A DNA stretch of 64,000 bases from Pseudomonas sp. B6002. Its GTDB lineage: Bacteria > Pseudomonadota > Gammaproteobacteria > Pseudomonadales > Pseudomonadaceae. The DNA lies in assembly GCF_013385985.1 (NCBI RefSeq), contig NZ_JACAOY010000012.1:186001-250000 (forward strand), in the 5' to 3' direction. Both the position numbers and the translations under genes were made by a program. Shown here piece by piece: positions 16,692 to 24,616 of this stretch. The notes beneath the pieces are model-generated. The model searched no databases, had not been told where the DNA came from, and was given only the letters and a program-made list of their open reading frames with translations. Numbering within the stretch: the stretch's first letter is position 1; each line of letters starts with the position of its first letter.

Positions 16692-19631
16692 TCAACTTAA
16701 CCCCAGTTCTTTCCAGATCCGCATCACCTGGCGCCGTTCGTCGGCAAACTGATCCCCGGCGACTGTGCCGGCCTCGTTCTGCAAGGCCTGGCGATGCGCG
16801 GCGGAACGGTAGGCCTTGTACACCTCACGCAGCAGGTGGGCATCGGCGGCAGGCATCAGCCCGACCTGCTCCAGGCCCTCCAGAATGCGGATATTGTCGG
16901 TATAGCGCAGCAACGATGGATGTTGCGCAGACCACGCCAAAGCCGCGTATTGCACCATAAATTCAATATCGACGATACCTCCGGCATCCTGCTTGAGGTC
17001 GAACACCGCCGTGGGCTCGAAGGCATTGGCGCCGGTGCCGGCCGCCGTGGTCTTGGTGCCCAGGTTGTCACGCATCTTGGCACGCATCTCACTGACTTCC
17101 TGGCGCAGCTTCTCCAGGTCACGCTCACGCCCCAGCACGTTGGCCCGCACCTGCTCGAATGCGCGGCCCACATCCTGGCTGCCCACCAGCACCCTCGCGC
17201 GAATCAAGGCCTGATGTTCCCAGGTCCAGGCTTCATTTTGTTGATAGCGGTCAAACGCACCGAGCGAACTCACCAGCAAACCGGATGCGCCGGAAGGACG
17301 CAGGCGCATATCCACTTCATAGAGCTGCCCGGAGTTGGTCTGGGTCGTCAGCAAATGAATGATCCGCTGACCCAGGCGCGTGAAGAATTGCGCGCCATCG
17401 ATCGGCTTGGCACCGTCGGTTTCAGCTTGCGGGTCGCCGTCATGGATAAACACCAGGTCCAGGTCCGAACCATGCCCCAGTTCGATCCCGCCGACTTTCC
17501 CATAACCGACAATGATGAACCCAGGATCGCACAACGTACCGTCCAGCCGTTGCGGCGAGCCGTGACGCGCAACGGTCTGGCGCCATGCCAGGGCCAGCAC
17601 TTGTTCGAGGATGGCTTCGGCGAGCCAGGTCAGGTAGTCGCTGACCTTCATCAATGGCAGGCTGCCAGCGATTTCCGACGCCGCGACGCGCAGGCGATGG
17701 GCCAGTTTGAAGTGGCGCAGGGCCTCCATCTGCTGCTCAAGGTCATCCTCGGGGATGCGCGTGAGGCGCTCGCGCAATTCGGCGGCGAGTTCCGGCGCCA
17801 AGGGCGGCTTGAACAGGCGGCCTTCGTTGAGCAATTCGTCCAGCAACAATGGGAAACGCGTGATCTGTTCGGCGATCCACGGGCTGGCGGCGCACAGGGT
17901 CAATAGTCGACGCAGGGCGTCGGGGTTTTCCGTGAGCAGCACCAGATAAGCGGAACGACGGGCGACGGCTTCGACCAGCGGCAGCACACGCTCCAACACC
18001 AGGTCCGGGTTGGCATGCTCGACAGCCTGAGCCAATAAACGTGGGATAAACGCATCCAGGCGCTCTCGGCCCAGGCGCTGCATGGCACGCAGCTGCGGGC
18101 TGCTGCGCAGGCTGGTCAAGGCTTTCAGGGCTTTGGGCGCGTCGGTAAAGCCACCCTCGGCCAACTGGCGACAGGCAGCGTCTTCATCTTGGGATTCTTC
18201 CCACAGCGGCAACCACTCACCGCCCACAACCAGTTCGCTTTCTTCACCCTCTTCTTCATCCGGGTCGGCGATGACCTGGCGGAAATGCCAGTCAATGCGG
18301 CCGCGCCAGTCCATCAGGCGCTCATGGAAGCTCGCCCAATCGGCAAAACCCAGCATAAAGGCAATGCGCGCCTGGTCCTCGGGACTGTCGGGGAGCATCT
18401 GGGTCTGACGGTCGGCAATCGCCTGGATAGCGTGTTCGGTGTAGCGCAGGAACTCATAGCCATTGCGCAACTCGGCGATCACCGCCGGCGGCAGGTAGCC
18501 CTGGCCTTCCAGGGTGCCGAGCACCTTGAGCAATGGTCGTTGCTGCAGGCTGAGGTCGCGGCCGCCGTGGATCAGCTGGAACGCTTGGGCGATGAACTCC
18601 ACTTCGCGAATGCCGCCCGCCCCCAGCTTGATGTTGTCGGCCATGCCCTTGCGCCGCACTTCCTGCTGGATCAGCTGCTTCATGGTGCGCAGCGCTTCGA
18701 TGGCGGAAAAGTCCAGGTAACGGCGGTAGACGAACGGTCGCAGCATGTCGAGCAACTGCGCGCCGGCCACCTGGTCACCGGCCACTACGCGCGCCTTGAT
18801 CATGGCGTAACGTTCCCAGTCCCGGCCCTGGTCCTGGTAGTACTGCTCCAGCGCGTTGAAGCTGAGCACCAACGCGCCGGCCGAACCGTAGGGGCGCAGG
18901 CGCATGTCGACACGGAATACAAAGCCGTCGACGGTCATCGGGTCGAGGGCTTTGATCAATTTTTGACCCAGGCGAATGAAAAATTCCTGGTTGTCCAGGG
19001 CGCGCTTGACCCCCACGGTTTCGCCGCCTTCGGGGTAGGCGAAGATCAGGTCGATGTCGGAGGAGAGGTTCAGCTCCACAGCACCGAGCTTGCCCATGCC
19101 GAGGATGACCATGTGCTGCGCCTCGCCGCTGCGCCGCCCGGTGGGTGTACCGAACTGCACGCAGTGGCGCTGGTACAGCCATTGGTAGGCCTGGTCGATG
19201 CTGGCGTCGGCCATGTCGGAGAGGTCACGACAGGTTTGCACCAGGTCGGCCTGGCGCGTCAGGTCGCGCCAGATGATGCGCACCTGCTGGCGGGTGCGCT
19301 GGCGACGCAGCACGCGGCCCAACTCATCTTCTGTTTCGGCCTGTTGCACGGCGGCGGCGATCTGCCCGCACAGCTCGTCGGGCGCAAAGCCGCGGTCCAA
19401 CTCACCCCAGGCCACTAGCTCGAGCAACATCAAAGGGTCACGAAGGCTCTGTTCAATGACGAAATCACTGGCGGCGCACACGCGGGCGAAGTCGGCCCAC
19501 CGTTGCGGCGTCCACGCAGAAAGTCCATGATCGTCGTCCAGCGCGGCCACTGCGTCACGAAATGACTGCTCGGCCCGCTGGGCAAAAGGCAAGAGAACGG
19601 CCGGCAGTTCGGCCAGCGTGGGAAGGCTCAT
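16692..19631 (-). CDS. glnE: Bifunctional glutamine synthetase adenylyltransferase/deadenylase
   Basis: A 979-residue GlnE with both nucleotidyltransferase halves. The N-terminal deadenylase site is LSSDIDLIFAYPEGG (about residue 195). The C-terminal adenylyltransferase site is GHGSDLDLVFIHDGD (about residue 700). Each half is followed by its helical GlnD-like domain. In response to PII (GlnB/GlnK) and glutamine it attaches or removes AMP on glutamine synthetase. The start is ATG 19631 with AAGGA 7-8 nt upstream. It is transcribed away from aceE; the 382-bp gap between them carries the aceE control region. Confidence 0.96.
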   Translation of the reverse strand: MSLPTLAELPAVLLPFAQRAEQSFRDAVAALDDDHGLSAWTPQRWADFARVCAASDFVIEQSLRDPLMLLELVAWGELDRGFAPDELCGQIAAAVQQAETEDELGRVLRRQRTRQQVRIIWRDLTRQADLVQTCRDLSDMADASIDQAYQWLYQRHCVQFGTPTGRRSGEAQHMVILGMGKLGAVELNLSSDIDLIFAYPEGGETVGVKRALDNQEFFIRLGQKLIKALDPMTVDGFVFRVDMRLRPYGSAGALVLSFNALEQYYQDQGRDWERYAMIKARVVAGDQVAGAQLLDMLRPFVYRRYLDFSAIEALRTMKQLIQQEVRRKGMADNIKLGAGGIREVEFIAQAFQLIHGGRDLSLQQRPLLKVLGTLEGQGYLPPAVIAELRNGYEFLRYTEHAIQAIADRQTQMLPDSPEDQARIAFMLGFADWASFHERLMDWRGRIDWHFRQVIADPDEEEGEESELVVGGEWLPLWEESQDEDAACRQLAEGGFTDAPKALKALTSLRSSPQLRAMQRLGRERLDAFIPRLLAQAVEHANPDLVLERVLPLVEAVARRSAYLVLLTENPDALRRLLTLCAASPWIAEQITRFPLLLDELLNEGRLFKPPLAPELAAELRERLTRIPEDDLEQQMEALRHFKLAHRLRVAASEIAGSLPLMKVSDYLTWLAEAILEQVLALAWRQTVARHGSPQRLDGTLCDPGFIIVGYGKVGGIELGHGSDLDLVFIHDGDPQAETDGAKPIDGAQFFTRLGQRIIHLLTTQTNSGQLYEVDMRLRPSGASGLLVSSLGAFDRYQQNEAWTWEHQALIRARVLVGSQDVGRAFEQVRANVLGRERDLEKLRQEVSEMRAKMRDNLGTKTTAAGTGANAFEPTAVFDLKQDAGGIVDIEFMVQYAALAWSAQHPSLLRYTDNIRILEGLEQVGLMPAADAHLLREVYKAYRSAAHRQALQNEAGTVAGDQFADERRQVMRIWKELGLS

Positions 19632-19834
19632 GGTCTATCCTTGTTCGGCGCGTAAAAGGCGTGTTGCCGTGAAGGCAAGAACCACGCTTGGTGAAGGACT
19701 GTCGAACAAAGGTGAGAAATAGCTGAAATTAATTTCATTTTGGCAGCCAGCATCAAACTTTCACCTTTTCTTGTTCGCAAAAGATCAACAATAACGATTA
19801 TGCTCACCAGCCAGACCGAGCCATACGCTCAGTC

Positions 19835-19903
19835 TTGTGTAGTTTTACTACTCGTATATACATTCGAAAGGCTGAAATGGCCGACGATTTGTAGTAAAAC
19901 TAC
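19835..19903 (+). promoter_or_regulatory. aceEF promoter with two palindromic operators
   Basis: GTAGTTTTACTAC (19839-19851) and its reverse form GTAGTAAAACTAC (19891-19903) are each a 5-bp palindrome around three bases (GTAGT-N3-ACTAC). They occur 52 bp apart upstream of aceE. The first lies in the spacer of a candidate sigma-70 promoter, TTGTGT (19835-19840), 16 bp, TATACA (19857-19862). The second lies about 25 bp after the predicted start. This layout suits a repressor. A GntR/FadR-type regulator such as PdhR is a reasonable guess, but the binding protein is not shown by the sequence. The rest of the 19632-20013 gap is AT-rich with no gene. Confidence 0.65.
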
Positions 19904-20013
19904 AGGACGCCGAAGCAACCTTCGGCCATCCAAGAATTTATGTCGTCTGCCCACAAGGCCAGTCGCAAACTCAGGCAACCGATTCTGGTAGCCTTTCCGC
20001 CCTGGAGCAAGCC

Positions 20014-22659
20014 ATGCAAGACCTCGATCCCGTCGAAACCCAGGAATGGCTGGACGCCCTGGAATCGGTTCTCGACAAAGAAGGCGAAGACCGTGCTCAC
20101 TACCTGATGACCCGTATGGGCGAACTCGCGACCCGCAGCGGCTCGCAACTGCCCTACGCCATCACCACGCCATACCGCAACACCATCCCCGTTACCCACG
20201 AAGCACGCATGCCTGGCGACCTGTTCATGGAACGCCGCATTCGCTCGCTGGTACGTTGGAACGCCATGGCGATGGTAATGCGCACGAACTTGAAAGATTC
20301 GGACCTGGGCGGTCACATCTCCAGCTTCGCTTCCAGCGCAACCCTGTATGACATCGGCTTCAACTACTTCTTCCAGGCCCCGACCGACGAACACGGTGGC
20401 GACCTGATCTACTTCCAGGGCCACACCTCCCCAGGCGTCTACGCCCGTGCGTTCATGGAAGGCCGCATCACCGAAGAACACATGAACAACTTCCGCCAGG
20501 AAGTGGACGGTAACGGCCTGTCGTCGTACCCGCACCCTTGGCTGATGCCTGATTTCTGGCAGTTCCCGACTGTATCCATGGGCTTGGGCCCGATCCAGGC
20601 GATCTACCAGGCTCGCTTCATGAAGTACCTGGAAGCCCGTGGCTTCATCCCTGAAGGCAAGCAGAAAGTCTGGTGCTTCCTGGGCGACGGCGAGTGCGAC
20701 GAGCCGGAATCCCTGGGCGCCATCTCCCTGGCTGGCCGCGAGAAGCTGGACAACCTGATCTTCGTCATCAACTGCAACCTGCAGCGCCTCGACGGCCCGG
20801 TTCGCGGCAACGGCAAGATCATCCAGGAACTCGAAGGCGTGTTCCGCGGTGCTCAGTGGAACGTGACCAAAGTCATCTGGGGCCGTTTCTGGGACCCACT
20901 GCTGGCCAAAGACGTCGACGGCATCCTGCAACGTCGCATGGACGAAGTCATCGACGGCGAGTACCAGAACTACAAGGCCAAAGACGGCGCGTTCGTGCGT
21001 GAACACTTCTTCAACACGCCTGAACTCAAGGCGATGGTTGCAGACCTTTCCGACGACGAGATCTGGAAACTCAACCGTGGCGGCCACGACCCGTACAAGG
21101 TCTACGCGGCGTACCACGAAGCGGTGAACCACAAAGAACAACCGACCGTCATCCTGGCCAAGACCATCAAGGGTTATGGCACCGGTGCCGGCGAAGCGAA
21201 GAACACAGCGCACAACACCAAGAAAGTCGATGTCGACAGCCTGAAGTTGTTCCGCGACCGCTTCGACATCCCGGTCAAGGACGAAGAGCTGGAGAACCTG
21301 CCGTTCTTCAAGCCAGAGCCGAACAGCGCCGAGGCCCGTTACCTGGCCGAGCGCCGCGCCGCACTGGGTGGTTTCGTGCCACAGCGTCGCGCCAACAGCT
21401 TCAGCGTACCGACGCCAGACCTGAGCACCCTCAAGGCCATCCTCGACGGCTCGGGCGACCGTGAAATCTCCACCACCATGGCTTTCGTGCGCATCCTGGC
21501 GCAGCTGGTCAAGGACAAGGACATCGGCCCGCGCATCGTGCCGATCATCCCGGACGAAGCCCGTACCTTCGGTATGGAAGGCATGTTCCGTCAGTTGGGC
21601 ATCTACTCCTCCGTCGGCCAGCTCTACGAGCCAGTCGATAAAGACCAGGTGATGTTCTACAAGGAAGACAAGAAGGGCCAGATCCTCGAAGAAGGCATCA
21701 ACGAAGCGGGCGCCATGAGCTCCTTCATCGCTGCCGGTACTTCGTACTCCAGCCACAACCAGCCGATGCTGCCGTTCTACATCTTCTACTCGATGTTCGG
21801 CTTCCAGCGTATTGGCGACCTGGCGTGGGCAGCAGGCGACAGCCGTACCCGTGGCTTCCTGATCGGCGGTACCGCCGGCCGTACCACGCTGAACGGCGAA
21901 GGCCTGCAACACGAAGACGGTCACAGCCACATCCTGGCTGCCACCATCCCGAACTGCCGCACCTTTGATCCAACCTACGGCTATGAGCTGGCGGTGATCA
22001 TCCAGGACGGCATGAAGAAGATGACCGAAGAGCAGCAGGACGTTTTCTACTACATCACCGTGATGAACGAGTCCTACCAGCAGCCTGCAATGCCGGCTGG
22101 CGTGGAAGAAGGCATCATCAAGGGCATGTACCTGCTCGAAGAAGACACCAAGGAAGCAGCGCACCACGTGCAGCTGATGGGCTCCGGCACCATCCTGCGC
22201 GAAGTGCGTGAAGCGGCGAAGATCCTGCGTGAAGAGTTCAACGTCGGCGCTGACGTGTGGAGCGTAACCAGCTTCAACGAACTGCGTCGCGATGGCCTGG
22301 CCGTAGAGCGTCACAACCGCCTGCACCCTGGCCAGAAGCCACAGCGCACCTTCGTTGAAGAGTGCCTGACCGGCCGTAAAGGCCCGGTGATCGCTTCGAC
22401 CGACTACATGAAACTGTTTGCTGAACAAATTCGCCAGTGGGTCCCGTCCAAGGAATTCAAAGTCCTGGGCACCGACGGTTTCGGCCGCAGTGACAGCCGC
22501 AAGAAGCTGCGTCACTTCTTCGAAGTTGACCGTCACTTCGTGGTGTTGGCAGCCCTGGAAGCCTTGGCTGACCGTGGTGAGATCGAACCTAAGGTGGTAG
22601 CAGACGCTATCGTCAAGTTCGGGATCAACCCGGAAAAACGCAACCCACTGGACTGCTGA
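20014..22659 (+). CDS. aceE: Pyruvate dehydrogenase E1 component (homodimeric)
   Basis: An 881-residue homodimeric E1. The thiamine diphosphate motif runs from FLGDGECDEPE (about residue 225) through to INCNLQRLDG. The N-terminal MQDLDPVETQEWLDALESVL is the segment that binds the E2 subunit in this class. It decarboxylates pyruvate and acetylates the lipoyl groups of AceF. GGAG lies about 7 nt before the ATG. aceF follows after 11 bp. As in other pseudomonads, no lpd gene follows. Codon use is strongly biased, consistent with high expression. Confidence 0.98.
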   Translation: MQDLDPVETQEWLDALESVLDKEGEDRAHYLMTRMGELATRSGSQLPYAITTPYRNTIPVTHEARMPGDLFMERRIRSLVRWNAMAMVMRTNLKDSDLGGHISSFASSATLYDIGFNYFFQAPTDEHGGDLIYFQGHTSPGVYARAFMEGRITEEHMNNFRQEVDGNGLSSYPHPWLMPDFWQFPTVSMGLGPIQAIYQARFMKYLEARGFIPEGKQKVWCFLGDGECDEPESLGAISLAGREKLDNLIFVINCNLQRLDGPVRGNGKIIQELEGVFRGAQWNVTKVIWGRFWDPLLAKDVDGILQRRMDEVIDGEYQNYKAKDGAFVREHFFNTPELKAMVADLSDDEIWKLNRGGHDPYKVYAAYHEAVNHKEQPTVILAKTIKGYGTGAGEAKNTAHNTKKVDVDSLKLFRDRFDIPVKDEELENLPFFKPEPNSAEARYLAERRAALGGFVPQRRANSFSVPTPDLSTLKAILDGSGDREISTTMAFVRILAQLVKDKDIGPRIVPIIPDEARTFGMEGMFRQLGIYSSVGQLYEPVDKDQVMFYKEDKKGQILEEGINEAGAMSSFIAAGTSYSSHNQPMLPFYIFYSMFGFQRIGDLAWAAGDSRTRGFLIGGTAGRTTLNGEGLQHEDGHSHILAATIPNCRTFDPTYGYELAVIIQDGMKKMTEEQQDVFYYITVMNESYQQPAMPAGVEEGIIKGMYLLEEDTKEAAHHVQLMGSGTILREVREAAKILREEFNVGADVWSVTSFNELRRDGLAVERHNRLHPGQKPQRTFVEECLTGRKGPVIASTDYMKLFAEQIRQWVPSKEFKVLGTDGFGRSDSRKKLRHFFEVDRHFVVLAALEALADRGEIEPKVVADAIVKFGINPEKRNPLDC

Positions 22660-22670
22660 GGAGACTTTTT

Positions 22671-24311
22671 GTGAGCGAACTCATTCGCGTACCTGACATC
22701 GGCAGCGGTGAAGGTGAAGTAATCGAGCTGTTTGTGAAGGTCGGCGACACCGTCGAAGCCGACCAGAGCATCCTGACCCTGGAGTCGGACAAGGCGAGCA
22801 TGGAAATCCCTGCTCCCAAGGCCGGCGTGGTCAAGAGCTTGAAAGTGAAGCTGGGCGACCGCCTGAAAGAAGGCGACGAACTGCTTGAGCTGGAAATCGA
22901 AGGTGCCGCTGATGCGGCCCCTGCGGCGGCTCCTGCTGCCGCTGCTGCACCCGCGCCGGCTGAAAAGCCTGCTGCTGCCGAGGCCCCTGCGGCCCCGGCT
23001 GCTGCTCCGGCCGCAGCCTCTGTCCAGGACATTCACGTCCCGGACATCGGTTCGTCGGGCAAGGCCAAGATCATCGAGCTGCTGGTCAAGGTCGGCGACA
23101 CCGTCGAAGCCGACCAGTCGCTGATCACCCTGGAGTCCGACAAGGCCTCCATGGAAATCCCTTCGCCGGCTGCCGGCGTGGTGGAAAGCATCGCAGTCAA
23201 GCTGGAAGACGAAGTCGGCACTGGCGACTTCATCCTCAAGCTGAAAGTACAAGGCGCCGCTCCGGCTGCGGCTCCAGCACCGGCAGCTGCGCCTGCTGCC
23301 AAGGCTGAAGCGGCTCCGGCCGCTGCCGCACCTGCACCGGCTGCAAAAGCTGAAGCCGCACCGGCCCCTGCTGCCGCACCTGCGCCAAGCGGTGCCAAGG
23401 TTCACGCCGGCCCTGCCGTGCGTCAGTTGGCCCGCGAGTTCGGCGTTGAGCTGAGCGCTGTCGCGGCCAGCGGTCCTCACGGCCGTGTGCTGAAGGAAGA
23501 CGTGCAGGCTTACGTCAAAGCCATGATGCAGAAAGCCAAGGAAGCGCCGGCTGCCGGCGGCGCTACCGGTGGTTCGGGCATTCCGCCGATCCGCACCGTC
23601 GACTTCAGCCGCTTCGGCGAAATCGAAGAAGTGCCGATGACCCGCCTGATGCAAATCGGCGCGGCTGGTCTGCACGCCAGCTGGCTGAATATCCCGCACG
23701 TGACCCAGTTCGACCAGGCCGACATCACCGACCTGGAAGCTTTCCGCGTTGCGCAGAAAGCCGTGGCCGAAAAAGCCGGCGTGAAACTGACCGTGCTTCC
23801 TCTGCTGCTCAAGGCCTGTGCGCACCTGCTCAAGGAACTGCCAGACTTCAACGCCTCGCTGGCGCCAAGCGGCAAAGCAATCATCCGCAAGAAGTACGTG
23901 CACATCGGCTTTGCCGTCGACACTCCAGATGGCCTGCTGGTACCGGTCATCAAAAACGTCGACCAGAAGAGCCTGCTGCAACTTGCCGCTGAGGCCGCTG
24001 CACTGGCTGCCAAGGCCCGCGACAAGAAGCTCACGCCGGACGACATGCAGGGCGCCTGCTTCACCATTTCCAGCCTCGGTCACATTGGCGGCACTGGCTT
24101 CACGCCAATCGTCAACGCGCCGGAAGTGGCGATCCTGGGTGTGTCCAAGGCTACTATCCAGCCAGTCTGGGACGGTAAAGCGTTCCAGCCGAAGCTGATG
24201 TTGCCACTGTCGCTGTCCTACGATCACCGTGTGATCAACGGCGCCGCTGCTGCTCGCTTCACGCAGCGCCTGAGCCAACTGCTCAACGACATCCGCACCA
24301 TCCTGCTGTAA
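22671..24311 (+). CDS. aceF: Pyruvate dehydrogenase E2, dihydrolipoyl acetyltransferase
   Basis: A 546-residue E2 starting at GTG 22671 (MSELIRVPDIGSGEGEV) with AGGAG upstream. Two lipoyl domains (about residues 1-75 and 120-195) each carry the lipoylated Lys in ESDKASMEIP. They are joined by two Ala/Pro-rich swinging linkers. The E1/E3-binding domain contains AGPAVRQLAREFGVEL. The catalytic core ends in the signature LSYDHRVINGAAAARF with the active His. It transfers acetyl to CoA and forms the core of the complex. Two hairpins end the operon. Confidence 0.98.
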   Translation: MSELIRVPDIGSGEGEVIELFVKVGDTVEADQSILTLESDKASMEIPAPKAGVVKSLKVKLGDRLKEGDELLELEIEGAADAAPAAAPAAAAAPAPAEKPAAAEAPAAPAAAPAAASVQDIHVPDIGSSGKAKIIELLVKVGDTVEADQSLITLESDKASMEIPSPAAGVVESIAVKLEDEVGTGDFILKLKVQGAAPAAAPAPAAAPAAKAEAAPAAAAPAPAAKAEAAPAPAAAPAPSGAKVHAGPAVRQLAREFGVELSAVAASGPHGRVLKEDVQAYVKAMMQKAKEAPAAGGATGGSGIPPIRTVDFSRFGEIEEVPMTRLMQIGAAGLHASWLNIPHVTQFDQADITDLEAFRVAQKAVAEKAGVKLTVLPLLLKACAHLLKELPDFNASLAPSGKAIIRKKYVHIGFAVDTPDGLLVPVIKNVDQKSLLQLAAEAAALAAKARDKKLTPDDMQGACFTISSLGHIGGTGFTPIVNAPEVAILGVSKATIQPVWDGKAFQPKLMLPLSLSYDHRVINGAAAARFTQRLSQLLNDIRTILL

Positions 24312-24319
24312 ACCACAAC

Positions 24320-24345
24320 GGGCCTCCCCTTCACCGGGGAGGCCC
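24320..24345 (+). terminator. GC-rich hairpin after aceF
   Basis: A 10-bp perfect stem GGGCCTCCCC/GGGGAGGCCC (24320-24329 with 24336-24345) starts 9 bp after the aceF stop. The following TGTTA is a weak T-tract, so it may also work as a 3' stabilising hairpin. Confidence 0.65.
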
Positions 24346-24383
24346 TGTTACACCGATTTCCGAGCGCCACGCTCGTACCTCAA

Positions 24384-24409
24384 CCCCGCCACTTGGCGGG
24401 GCTTTTTTT
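24384..24409 (+). terminator. Rho-independent terminator of aceEF
   Basis: Stem CCCCGCC/GGCGGGG with loop ACTT (24384-24401) is followed by seven T residues (24403-24409). It is the main terminator of the operon. The rest of the 305-bp gap up to dipA shows no gene. Confidence 0.9.
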
Positions 24410-24616
24410 GCCTGTTTGTTAGACAAGAAAACCGGGCTTGTACACCTTCCATCACCCCGATTGCAGAAATCCCCCGAGCAGCCGATAACCCCCTTATAGC
24501 ACTTAGCCTTCATCCTCTCTTGTCAGCCCGCGCCGCATGATGCAACCTTGCCGCAGGCAACAGAAAAGAGGGCGTGAGCCCGGCGCCGTGCGCGTAATTT
24601 CAAGTGAGTTCCCCCC

